Positions 35,311-42,313 of a stretch of DNA of 64,000 bases are shown here, one piece after another. Numbering within the stretch: position 1 is the stretch's first letter; the number at the start of each line of letters is the position of its first letter. Location: the NCBI GenBank assembly GCA_900544865.1, contig UQXA01000003.1, positions 51,696-115,695 of the forward strand, given 5' to 3'. Origin of the DNA: an uncultured Collinsella sp. (GTDB lineage: Bacteria; Actinomycetota; Coriobacteriia; Coriobacteriales; Coriobacteriaceae). Both the position numbers and the translations under genes were made by a program. Below the pieces are notes generated by a model. The model was not told where the DNA came from. It was given only the letters and a program-made list of their open reading frames with translations, and ran no database searches.

Positions 35311-35475
35311 ATGTTGGGTTGCATTGATTACATCGCATCTGTGGCCTACCACGGCGGCATCCTTTTGAAACCGATAACGACAGAGAAGGAAATAACCGGT
35401 CATATCGGGGACACAATACTCAGCTGGTGCGAGAAAGGGCAGAAAGACGATGGTGGTAATGAGTTCCGTGATTGA
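35311..35475 (+). CDS. Small hypothetical protein, 54 aa
   Basis: It starts at ATG 35311, overlapping the previous stop by one base, and runs MLGCIDYIASVAYHGGILLK and onward. No family recognised. It overlaps the frame at 35450. The two together may be a frameshifted remnant of a longer protein. Confidence 0.4.
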   Translation: MLGCIDYIASVAYHGGILLKPITTEKEITGHIGDTILSWCEKGQKDDGGNEFRD

Positions 35476-35560
35476 GCTGTACGAGCACAACTCGATATTC
35501 CACGCCCTAAGCGACGGAAGAACATGCGCTGGATACCATTGGCAGTATTTGGACGAATGA
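35450..35560 (+). pseudogene. NUMOD1-like C-terminal remnant
   Basis: A 36-residue frame ending TCAGYHWQYLDE, which resembles the end of the NUMOD1-repeat protein at 33955 (MAGGYHWEYADD). It lacks the rest of the repeat protein. It probably is the worn tail of a duplicated copy. Confidence 0.45.
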
Positions 35561-35563
35561 ACG

Positions 35564-35593
35564 AAGGCATCCGAAAGGGTGCCTTTCTTTTTT
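35564..35593 (+). terminator. Cassette terminator 5
   Basis: AAGGCATCC and GGGTGCCTT form the stem, followed by a T-rich run. Confidence 0.8.
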
Positions 35594-35600
35594 GAACAGA

Positions 35601-35710
35601 ATATGCAGGATGTATGGAACCTGCCGTTAGCCTGCTTGCTGGTATGCCAGTCTGCTATATCTATAGACAGTAAAAGGGACGGTACCGAGCCGTTCAATGG
35701 CAGAAGGGAG
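35601..35710 (+). promoter_or_regulatory. Cassette promoter, operator and leader hairpin, copy D
   Basis: CTGGTATGCCAG (35639-35650), TGCTATATC box, leader hairpin GGGACGGT/GCCGTTC and a GGCAGAAGGGAG ribosome-binding region. The stem arms again differ from other copies while still pairing, partly by G-U. Confidence 0.7.
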
Positions 35711-35715
35711 CCAAG

Positions 35716-36177
35716 ATGGACAGGAAGATTCGATATTTCGTCAACGGGTGGAGCTTTCGGCTCAGTTTTGCAACGCGCCCGGGTTATGACGGAGACCACG
35801 AGGATATCAGCGATGGAGATTCGTATGAGCTTGGCGAATACGAGAACTCCGAGGAAGCGCTCGCGGCGGCGGAAGCATTCATATCGACGCATGGGAACGA
35901 GGTCAATGACGAGGAAGATGGCATCGGCTCCGTCATCTACTGGACTGTAGAGGTCGAGCGTCGCGTGGAGTACAAAGAGAATGAATGGCTCCCGTGCGAT
36001 GAGTCCGGGAGGATTGATGATGGTTACGGCAATGAGCCGAATGCGACCGTCGCATATCTCAGCTCACTGGAAGGAAGCCGCGAGGAGCGGGCGTTCGAGC
36101 TTGCGAAGAACGAGTATCTGGCATGGCTGGAACACAAGGCAGACCGTTATACGACGGTCTACGGTTACATGGATTAG
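35716..36177 (+). CDS. Hypothetical acidic protein, 153 aa
   Basis: A strongly acidic soluble protein (many Asp and Glu between residues 22 and 70). Acidic small proteins of this type in mobile elements sometimes mimic DNA as antirestriction factors, but no ArdA motif is recognised, so this is only a suggestion. It is driven by the shared cassette promoter and lies 9 bases before the exonuclease gene. Confidence 0.5.
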   Translation: MDRKIRYFVNGWSFRLSFATRPGYDGDHEDISDGDSYELGEYENSEEALAAAEAFISTHGNEVNDEEDGIGSVIYWTVEVERRVEYKENEWLPCDESGRIDDGYGNEPNATVAYLSSLEGSREERAFELAKNEYLAWLEHKADRYTTVYGYMD

Positions 36178-36186
36178 GTGATAGAT

Positions 36187-36690
36187 ATGAACAGCATTTG
36201 CTTTGACACCGAGACCACCGGTCTTCATCCGAACGGTAGCGACCCGGATGAGATTCTGACCATCTCCATCATCGGAAGGGACGGTTCCGTCCTGTTGGAT
36301 GAGAGGTTCCGACCGACCGTGAAGACCGAATGGCCGCACGCGAGCGCCGTCAACGGCATCTACCCGGAGGACGTGGCAGACCTGCCGACTATCGAGACAG
36401 CCATACCGCGACTGAGGGAAATCTTTGCAGGGGCAGATGAGGTTATCGGCTACAACGTCGGATTCGACCTCGGGTTCCTTTCCGCCGTCGGGGTGCGCCC
36501 GAGGGAGGATGCACGCATCACGGACACCATGAACGAGTTCACGTGGTTCATGAGAAGGCGCTACAAGCTGGTGGATGCCGCCGACCACATCGGATACGAG
36601 TGGACGGGCAGGGCGCACGGGTCGCTTGCCGACGCGCGCGCGACGCTTGCCGTGCAGCGATGGCTCGAACAATGGTTCGTACCAGAGTAG
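36187..36690 (+). CDS. DnaQ-like 3'-5' exonuclease
   Basis: A 167-residue DEDDh exonuclease. ExoI FDTETTG (Asp7, Glu9), ExoII in YNVGFDLGFL (Asp near 100) and ExoIII HGSLADARAT (His and Asp near 141-146) are all present, so it should be active on single-strand 3' ends. ATG 36187 has TAGGTGAT upstream. It follows an acidic hypothetical gene in the same unit. It may serve element replication or DNA repair during transfer. Confidence 0.85.
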   Translation: MNSICFDTETTGLHPNGSDPDEILTISIIGRDGSVLLDERFRPTVKTEWPHASAVNGIYPEDVADLPTIETAIPRLREIFAGADEVIGYNVGFDLGFLSAVGVRPREDARITDTMNEFTWFMRRRYKLVDAADHIGYEWTGRAHGSLADARATLAVQRWLEQWFVPE

Positions 36691-36699
36691 ATACGTGCT

Positions 36700-36736
36700 T
36701 AGGGCGTGTGAAGCGTTGCTTTTCACACGCCCTTAT
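36700..36736 (+). terminator. Terminator after the exonuclease gene
   Basis: AGGGCGTGTGAA pairs with TTCACACGCCCT and is followed by a short T-rich run. Confidence 0.8.
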
Positions 36737-36774
36737 CTTTGCAGCGTAAGTGTGTGCAATCTATGTGGTTATCT

Positions 36775-36893
36775 TGCTCTCTGGGTTGCTGGTATTCTGG
36801 TCTGCTATATTTATAGACAGCAAGGGACGAAAGTTTTCCCGGCAGGAGGATTCCAGAATCCTCCGCAAACACCATCGAGAGATTGGAAAGACA
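36775..36893 (+). promoter_or_regulatory. Cassette promoter and leader of the ssb-parA operon, copy E
   Basis: CTGGTATTCTGG palindrome variant then TGCTATATT (36802-36810). The leader has a different hairpin, GGAGGATTC with GAATCCTCC, placed before a GATTGGAAAGACA ribosome-binding region. The shared promoter suggests that the same regulator controls accessory and maintenance genes. Confidence 0.65.
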
Positions 36894-37298
36894 ATGGCTA
36901 TCAACCGAGTGACCATCATGGGCAACCTCACGCGCGATGCGGAGCTTCGCAAAAAGGGGGATGCCACGAGTGTCCTCACCTTCGGACTCGCCATCAACGA
37001 GAAGAAGAAGGACAGCGAGACCGGCGAATATGTCGATGCGCCGGTGTTTGTCGATTGCGCCCTGTTCGGTGCGCGAGCCGAAGCACTTGCTCCCTATCTC
37101 ACCAAGGGGAAGAAGGTTTCGGTGGACGGACGGCTCCGCTACCACTCTTGGATGAAGAACGAGGAGAAGCGCCATGCCCTTTCCGTTCTCGTGACCGATA
37201 TCGAGTTTGCGGACTCGAAGGGTGCCGGGAAGGATACGGTTTCTGCCCAGGGGCAGTCTGCGGAACCGGAAACGTATGATGCGGATATTCCGTTCTAG
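36894..37298 (+). CDS. ssb: Single-stranded DNA-binding protein
   Basis: A 134-residue SSB with a normal OB fold (INRVTIMGNLTRDAELRKKG at 3-22) and the C-terminal acidic tip DADIPF that docks replication proteins. It coats single-stranded DNA during rolling, transfer or theta replication of the element. The short linker makes it smaller than chromosomal SSB. It heads the ssb-parA group under the cassette-type promoter. Confidence 0.92.
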   Translation: MAINRVTIMGNLTRDAELRKKGDATSVLTFGLAINEKKKDSETGEYVDAPVFVDCALFGARAEALAPYLTKGKKVSVDGRLRYHSWMKNEEKRHALSVLVTDIEFADSKGAGKDTVSAQGQSAEPETYDADIPF

Positions 37299-37308
37299 GG
37301 AGGACGGA

Positions 37309-37518
37309 ATGCACTTTCGTGGCGTTTCAGTGCGGGAAATCCCCTTCATGCTCTTCCTCGGCCTGCTATTCGCGGTGACCGTCGGATGGTGGGTGTTTCT
37401 CACACTTACGGTTTCGGTCGTTTTCGGAAACGTGGCTGCTGCGGTATTCGCCGTGTGCTCGGCACTTTCCGTCACCGTCGGTTACGGGCTTGTACGCGCA
37501 TCCGATTCCCGTGAGTAG
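37309..37518 (+). CDS. Small two-helix membrane protein
   Basis: A 69-residue protein with two hydrophobic helices (about 12-32 and 37-60). GGGAGG lies before ATG 37309. It lies between ssb and parA, 10 bases after ssb. Not recognised. Confidence 0.6.
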   Translation: MHFRGVSVREIPFMLFLGLLFAVTVGWWVFLTLTVSVVFGNVAAAVFAVCSALSVTVGYGLVRASDSRE

Positions 37519-37551
37519 CGTTTTTCAAACAGGACAGAAAGGACTTCTAAC

Positions 37552-38124
37552 ATGTACACGATTCTGATGCTCAACCAGAAGGGCGGAGTCGGCAAGACCA
37601 CCATCGCGGACGAGCTTTCCTTTGCGCTTGAGCGTCGCGGCAAGACCGTGGCGTTCGTCACTACCGACCCGCAGGGCGGTTCCGTCCATGAGGTCTGCGA
37701 TGACCCGGATTTTGCGGAGGAGTGCGATTTTCAGGTTGTCGATACGGCGGGCGTGCTCGTGGGCGGTGTGAACGATTGGTGCCGCGCGGCGAATCTCATC
37801 CTCGTGCCCATGCTTCCGAGCACGCGCGACATGGAGCCGACGCTGAGAACGCTCGATATCGTGCGTGAGTCCGGCACTGGCGCAAAAGCGTATGTCATCG
37901 TCAACAACTTCTATGCCTACGGCACACTCGACCGTCAGCTCGTGGAGTACCTTGAGGGTGAAGGGGTTCCCATCATCGCGAAGATTCCCCGCGCCGTTGC
38001 CCTCTCGCGTGCCGCAGCAGCCGGTGTGTCCGTGGCGGAATACGACCCGAAGAGCCATGTGGTCGCCCCGATTGAGCTGCTTGCAGATTCGGTTCTGAAC
38101 GAAGAGGAGAAAAACAATGGCTAA
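37552..38124 (+). CDS. ParA-family partition ATPase
   Basis: A 190-residue ParA/MinD-type ATPase with deviant Walker A KGGVGKTT (10-17) and the Walker A' and B region FQVVDTAG. It partitions or positions the element when circular. The gene overlaps the following small gene by 8 bases, as parA and partner often do. The lack of an N-terminal DNA-binding region makes it a type Ib-like ParA. The presence of partition genes fits a replicating circular phase. Confidence 0.88.
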   Translation: MYTILMLNQKGGVGKTTIADELSFALERRGKTVAFVTTDPQGGSVHEVCDDPDFAEECDFQVVDTAGVLVGGVNDWCRAANLILVPMLPSTRDMEPTLRTLDIVRESGTGAKAYVIVNNFYAYGTLDRQLVEYLEGEGVPIIAKIPRAVALSRAAAAGVSVAEYDPKSHVVAPIELLADSVLNEEEKNNG

Positions 38125-38353
38125 CAAGACCACAGCGAACGCGTTCATGGCGAGCGCGCAGAAGTCCAAGCGCGAGATGGCGGATATCCAGAAGGAAGGT
38201 TCCGGCAAGCATGAGACGGACGAGGTGGAACTCAAGAAAATCAGTCTCCTCATCCCGGCTTGGCTCCACAAAGAAGCGCAACTCCACCGCGTCGAGACGG
38301 GGGAGAGCATGACCAAGCTCATCGTCCGACTGCTTGCCGAGGAGCTTGGTTAA
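38117..38353 (+). CDS. Small partition partner or RHH-type DNA-binding protein
   Basis: A 78-residue basic protein. The C-terminal part EVELKKISLLIPAWLHKEAQ then LHRVETGESMTKLIVRLLAE fits a ribbon-helix-helix domain (strand, helix, helix). The N-terminus is disordered and lysine-rich. Overlap with parA suggests that it is the ParB/ParG-type centromere-binding partner. Confidence 0.65.
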   Translation: MANKTTANAFMASAQKSKREMADIQKEGSGKHETDEVELKKISLLIPAWLHKEAQLHRVETGESMTKLIVRLLAEELG

Positions 38354-38380
38354 GGGGATGGTGATGAAGGGATGGGCTTG

Positions 38381-38572
38381 ATGGTAACGGAATCGGAAAA
38401 ATCGAAGCGCGGGATGCTGCGTGCGATGCGGAAACACATACGCGAGAATGGCATCACAGACTTCACCGATTTTCAGGACTGGTGCGATGAGAACAACGAC
38501 TGCTGGTCGCTAGCGCTCGATAGCGGACTTTCGCCGGTTATTGAGAAATACATCGACGGGCGCTTTTATTAG
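38381..38572 (+). CDS. Small hypothetical protein, tandem paralogue 1
   Basis: A 63-residue protein with RAMRKHIRENGITDFTDFQD and then WCDENN and ALDSG. The next gene repeats the same pattern, so the pair arose by tandem duplication. ATG 38381 has AAGGG 9 bases upstream. Function unknown. Confidence 0.5.
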   Translation: MVTESEKSKRGMLRAMRKHIRENGITDFTDFQDWCDENNDCWSLALDSGLSPVIEKYIDGRFY

Positions 38573-38623
38573 AGAAGAAGCGAAGCCGGTAGCCGGATTC
38601 ATTTCGGAAGAGGGGTATGGAAG

Positions 38624-38896
38624 ATGAACCTAATCACCATGGTTCCCGCCACCGCGAAGTTTTTCGAGCAGATGCGGGCGATGCGAAGGTACATCGTCGA
38701 GAACGGTGTCACCGAGTTCGCGGTATTTCAGAATTGGTGTGATGAAAATAACAGGAGGTGGGCGGAAGCACTCGACAGCGGATGCGCTGATGCTATCGAG
38801 AAGTTCATCGCCGATTGGAACGGTCGGGCGGATGCAGGCCGTTGGAAACACGCGGCGCAGGCGGACGATAACGTTTGGGATAACGAGTTGAAGTAG
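38624..38896 (+). CDS. Small hypothetical protein, tandem paralogue 2
   Basis: A 90-residue protein with RAMRRYIVENGVTEFAVFQN, WCDENN and ALDSG in the same order as the gene before it, plus a longer C-tail. Function unknown. Confidence 0.5.
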   Translation: MNLITMVPATAKFFEQMRAMRRYIVENGVTEFAVFQNWCDENNRRWAEALDSGCADAIEKFIADWNGRADAGRWKHAAQADDNVWDNELK

Positions 38897-38905
38897 GAAG
38901 TAGCG

Positions 38906-39259
38906 ATGAACGAGAAAGAGAACCATCTGCCGAATCTCAGCGACAAGGAGCGTGCGCACGCATTGGAGCTTGCCATGAAGGCTCGAAAGCGCCGTGCCGT
39001 TCTCAAGGCACGTATGAAGTCTGGTGAACTAGCATTTACTGATGCCTTGAATGAGGAGGACGCGAAACGTATCGAGGTTGTGTCGCTTTTGAAATGCGTT
39101 CCCGGCATTGGTGCGAGCAAGGCGGAAGCCATCAGGAGGTTGGTCAAGATTCCATTAGGCCGACGTGTTAGTGGACTTGGTATCCGGCAGCGCGAAGAGC
39201 TGACCGCTTTGGAAAAAAACGGTTGGAAAATGACAGCGCAGAGGTCAAAGGCTTTGTGA
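38906..39259 (+). CDS. Actinobacterial-type integration host factor (mIHF-like)
   Basis: A 117-residue basic protein. After a helical N-arm (HALELAMKARKRRAVLKARM), the part LLKCVPGIGASKAEAIRRL with following GRRVSGLGIRQREELTAL is the helix-two-turn-helix of actinobacterial IHF (mIHF). Such proteins bend DNA and support recombination, replication and nucleoid structure. An element-borne copy could help integrase or the origin act independently of host supply. It overlaps a remnant frame at its stop. Confidence 0.78.
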   Translation: MNEKENHLPNLSDKERAHALELAMKARKRRAVLKARMKSGELAFTDALNEEDAKRIEVVSLLKCVPGIGASKAEAIRRLVKIPLGRRVSGLGIRQREELTALEKNGWKMTAQRSKAL

Positions 39260-39324
39260 TGTATCCGCGCTGGACGCATTGGCGCGACCTAAAGGCTGAG
39301 CTTGTAATTCAAAGTTTGGAATGA
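39259..39324 (+). pseudogene. Truncated CPVC-family remnant
   Basis: A 21-residue frame reading MYPRWTHWRDLKAELVIQSL. Its first part matches GWLHYRDLKSRC at 34499 and EWVHFRELRARC at 42017, but it stops before the CPVC motif. It is most likely a decayed family member. Confidence 0.4.
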
Positions 39325-39339
39325 AAGAAGGAAGAGAAT

Positions 39340-39489
39340 ATGACAGATAAGATGGCAGACCAGATTCTCAAGGAGCTTGAGCAATCGAATCGACTTGTCG
39401 CAGAGCTTGTTAAGGCCGTCGAGCGGCAGAACGAGATTCTTGATGAGAAACTTGATGATATTGCAACGGCGGCTTGCAATCCGAATTAG
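39340..39489 (+). CDS. Small acidic helical protein, 49 aa
   Basis: A short reading frame with AAGGAAGAG placed well before ATG 39340. The product is almost entirely one amphipathic helix (DQILKELEQSNRLVAELVKA), consistent with a coiled coil. It is followed by a strong terminator. Function unknown. Confidence 0.5.
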   Translation: MTDKMADQILKELEQSNRLVAELVKAVERQNEILDEKLDDIATAACNPN

Positions 39490-39519
39490 CAAATTGATTT
39501 TCAACGAAATCGTGGATAG

Positions 39520-39555
39520 TGAAAACGGGCACTAATCGATGTGCCCGTTTTCATA
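39520..39555 (+). terminator. Terminator after the ssb-parA-IHF group
   Basis: GAAAACGGGCAC pairs with GTGCCCGTTTTC. Confidence 0.85.
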
Positions 39556-39586
39556 TCGAAGCAATGAGAGGAACGGGATTCGCATC

Positions 39587-40168
39587 ATGGGAAATCTCTA
39601 TACCGATAATTTAATCGGCACCGTGATAGGGCTTTCGGTTGCAGATGATTGGGAAGGTGCCAGACGCGAGTGGAGGATAGTCGGATGTGAGGTTGACGAA
39701 ACCCATTCCGCAACATGCGTTTGCGGAAAGGAGGGGCTTCGCTATGTCTATACGATAGCGAATACGGAAACCGGGGAAACACTCTCTCTAATTGGGTCGA
39801 GTTGTATCAAGAAGTTCGAGCAAAGCGATATGGACGAGGAACTTGCCGGTTGGCAGCAAGCCATCAAACTGATGGAGGAAGCGGCGAGAATCGGAAAAGA
39901 GGATTACGTCCATCTGCATAGCGGAAGTTACTCGCGCAAGCTCCTGTACTTCCTGTACGAGCAAGATGCGTTTCGACCGACAAAGTACAACGGATATGAT
40001 GGTTATAACGACTACCTATTCTTGCTTGACATGTTCAACGGAGGATTCTGTTCGGAAGCGCAGGAGAGAAAATGCCAAGCTATCATCATGCAATCCATCT
40101 ACCCATGGCTGAGAAATCTCTGGAAGAAAAGTAAATCGCAGAAAGGGAAAATAGATAATGGGAAATAA
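39587..40168 (+). CDS. Hypothetical protein with a Cys-rich motif
   Basis: A 193-residue protein. The N-terminal part has TCVCGKEGLRYVYTIANTET and a later IGSSCIKKF cysteine, suggesting one zinc site near residues 38-70. The rest is helical and polar, with Tyr-rich stretches. Similar proteins occur in phages and mobile elements with no known role. It overlaps the next gene by 11 bases. Confidence 0.55.
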   Translation: MGNLYTDNLIGTVIGLSVADDWEGARREWRIVGCEVDETHSATCVCGKEGLRYVYTIANTETGETLSLIGSSCIKKFEQSDMDEELAGWQQAIKLMEEAARIGKEDYVHLHSGSYSRKLLYFLYEQDAFRPTKYNGYDGYNDYLFLLDMFNGGFCSEAQERKCQAIIMQSIYPWLRNLWKKSKSQKGKIDNGK

Positions 40169-40646
40169 CGCTTTCGATGATTTGAAAAAGAGAGCGAGAG
40201 AAGACGCTTATGCAGATATTAGGCAATGGATGTTCTGGCTTCCTCTCACTCCGAATGAACTGACAATCCTTGGCGCGATATATGCCGTCCAAATCGAGAA
40301 CGAGGACTGGGGCGATGAATTTGCTTTCATGGAGGAGCGTTGGTGCAGCGGCTTTCCGTATTTCAGAGAGTGTCTGGAAAAGCTGCTTAAACTTGGCTAT
40401 GTGAGAGAAAGCGTGAATCGAAGTGGTTACCCGTCTTCTTACCTGATTAGCGCGAAGGCTTGTTTGGAAGATGGCGAATCTAACGGATACGATAAGGAAA
40501 ATCCAAAAATCCCAGATTGGTACTGGAACGTATGGGATGATTACGATTGTTGGAGTAATTCTTTAAATGGAAACGAGATTATCTATCGCTTTTTAAGGAA
40601 GCGTGGGTGTCCGGCATATCTTGCCAAGACGATTGCTTCCAAGTAG
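40158..40646 (+). CDS. Hypothetical protein, possible winged-helix
   Basis: A 162-residue protein. LTPNELTILGAIYAVQIEN with the later CLEKLLKLGYVRESVNRSG reads like the helix, turn and wing of a replication-type winged helix. This is not secure. It is the last gene before three consecutive hairpins. Confidence 0.5.
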   Translation: MGNNAFDDLKKRAREDAYADIRQWMFWLPLTPNELTILGAIYAVQIENEDWGDEFAFMEERWCSGFPYFRECLEKLLKLGYVRESVNRSGYPSSYLISAKACLEDGESNGYDKENPKIPDWYWNVWDDYDCWSNSLNGNEIIYRFLRKRGCPAYLAKTIASK

Positions 40647-40701
40647 CGGTTGTCTCAGGCCGGGTCTTCGATGGAATTGATTTTGTCTTCGCAGTTGATG
40701 G

Positions 40702-40812
40702 GAACCCGAGGTGGCGGCACCTCGGGTTCTTGGTTTCCGGGCGAGCCGGAAACCCCGCAGAAAAGGCATGGGAAAGGGTGCGGCGGCACCCCCTTTTCCA
40801 TGCCTTTTCTGC
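40702..40812 (+). repeat. Three consecutive perfect hairpins
   Basis: Hairpin 1 (40702-40729) is GAACCCGAGGTG/CACCTCGGGTTC with loop GGCG-type. Hairpin 2 (40732-40754) is GGTTTCCGG/CCGGAAACC. Hairpin 3 (40757-40812) has a stem of about 25 base pairs starting GCAGAAAAGGCATGGG. They are only 2 bases apart and contain no gene. They may end transcription from the left or act as structure in single-stranded transfer DNA. Confidence 0.7.
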
Positions 40813-40865
40813 TCTCGCACTGATAGAATATCAGTGCTCACCGGCCAAGGCCGCTCTTCGAGTTG

Positions 40866-41075
40866 CAAGATTTGGGAAGCGTATATACAAAGTCACGTAA
40901 ACGAGACTTTTCCATACACTTCCATCTTGCTCCCGAGCGGCTGTCGGAGCCTTGACGGGAGGACGCTTACGCTTAACGAATCGACAATTTAGGATTGCCG
41001 GTTCCCGTTACTCAGCAAAGTGAACCGTCGCTTTCGTGTCATAGTCAAACGGTGGCGGCACCGATACGACTATGA
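40866..41075. other. Candidate origin of transfer upstream of mobC
   Basis: A gene-free stretch directly before mobC. It has an imperfect inverted repeat GCAAGAT..GGGAAG (40867-40881) with CTTCCATCTTGC (near 40920-40932), a direct repeat GCTTACGCTTAACG (near 40967-40980), and a composite hairpin TCATAGTC...GACTATGA (41039-41075) with an inner GGTG/CACC. Inverted repeat then nick region next to mobC and relaxase is the usual oriT layout. The nick site is not identified. Confidence 0.5.
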
Positions 41076-41103
41076 GATTATGAGAAAATACAGAAGGGGA
41101 GTG

Positions 41104-41517
41104 ATGAAGGTGGCAAAAAGAGAAACCGCAGTTCTCATCAGATTGTCTGAACGTGAGAAGAGAACGCTTAAGCGGAAAGCCGCGAATTACGGTATGACAG
41201 TTTCCGAATATGCCCGCACGTTACTTATCCATTCCGATGACGTGACAATCAAGGTCATCGACACCGAGCCTTTGAAAAAGACGGCACACGAACTCGCGAA
41301 GCAGGGAACGAACCTGAACCAGTTCATGAAGTTCTTGAACACCTATGGCATCAAGGTGTTCGATGTGAGGGAAGCGCAGCGCGTCCTCGCGCGTGAGGTG
41401 GAGACGTTTATGGAAGTCGCGGAAGCCCTTGCTGCGCTCCGAAGGGAAGCAGACCGCAACAACATCCAAATCCGAATCGACGATTTTGATAACCCAGATG
41501 CAGAGCAGGAAGGATAA
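41104..41517 (+). CDS. mobC: MobC-like relaxosome protein
   Basis: A 137-residue MobC family protein. The N-terminal ribbon-helix-helix (VLIRLSEREKRTLKRKAANY, then MTVSEYARTLLI) binds oriT, and the family hallmark LAKQGTNLNQFMKFLN follows at about 65-80. It melts or marks oriT for the relaxase. ATG 41104 and GTG 41110 are both possible starts; the latter has better spacing to GGGGAG. Three short genes separate it from the relaxase. Confidence 0.85.
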   Translation: MKVAKRETAVLIRLSEREKRTLKRKAANYGMTVSEYARTLLIHSDDVTIKVIDTEPLKKTAHELAKQGTNLNQFMKFLNTYGIKVFDVREAQRVLAREVETFMEVAEALAALRREADRNNIQIRIDDFDNPDAEQEG

Positions 41518-41524
41518 ATAGGGT

Positions 41525-41974
41525 ATGGGGTACTACAAAGACACGGGGAGTTTGTGGAGCATGGCATCTGCGGAAGCTATCTTGAAAAAGCGGATGCCCG
41601 AGAAGGTCGGTATCCTACCAGTTGCCGAGCTTCTATTCGTTGCCGAAAGCATGTGGGTTGGCGAGCACGATATGAAGGGACACTTTCATCCTTCCTTCCG
41701 TTTCGTGAAAGCGAAACGATACAACGCGAAACCTCATGTCTTGATAGAGCTTGATGGGGAAACGCTCGCAGATATCAACAGGCGCTCGAAATACTACGAA
41801 GGCTTTTCACGATGCGTGGATAGGAAGCCGGAAGAGGGCGCTTGGATAGAACCGACAGAATTTGGAATGATGTTTCTCTCTATCCTAGATTTGGGTATGT
41901 CTGAGGAGGAAGCGGAAAAAATCGGAATCCCGATTACCCAAACATGGAAACGGATATCCAGAATCCGTTACTGA
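41525..41974 (+). CDS. Hypothetical protein, 149 aa
   Basis: A soluble protein with no recognised domain. It follows mobC by 7 bases, in the mobilization unit. Its middle (FHPSFRFVKAKRYNAKPHVL) is basic, and the C-terminal part is helical. It may be a relaxosome accessory. Confidence 0.5.
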   Translation: MGYYKDTGSLWSMASAEAILKKRMPEKVGILPVAELLFVAESMWVGEHDMKGHFHPSFRFVKAKRYNAKPHVLIELDGETLADINRRSKYYEGFSRCVDRKPEEGAWIEPTEFGMMFLSILDLGMSEEEAEKIGIPITQTWKRISRIRY

Positions 41975-42016
41975 CAAGTCCACCGTTTGACGGAGTTTGG
42001 AACGGAGCAGTGCAAG

Positions 42017-42313
42017 ATGGGCGAAGAGAAAAAGGCAAAAAACGAATGGGTGCATTTCCGGGAGCTTCGCGCCCGGTGCCCCGTTTGCAAGAAGGTTGCC
42101 CATGTTGCGTGCAAGAACGGAACGTATTTTTTCGTTCACGATGCCTACGACCCGTTTGCAAGGCACAACGCAGTGGAGACCACCGAGCCAGTATTTAAGA
42201 TTCTCTTTGACGGGTTCGTGAGTGTAAACGGAAGGGAGCCGGTAAAGTCTGGGAACCGGACACTCACGAATGAAGCGATGATGCAAGATATGTTTCCACG
42301 GAATGGAAAATGA
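42017..42313 (+). CDS. CPVC-motif small protein, copy 2
   Basis: A 98-residue paralogue of the gene at 34499, sharing W-H-R-L, CPVCK and the DAYDPFARHNAVETTEPVF block. It overlaps the next gene by 4 bases. Two full copies and one remnant within one element suggest family expansion by internal duplication. Function unknown. Confidence 0.6.
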   Translation: MGEEKKAKNEWVHFRELRARCPVCKKVAHVACKNGTYFFVHDAYDPFARHNAVETTEPVFKILFDGFVSVNGREPVKSGNRTLTNEAMMQDMFPRNGK

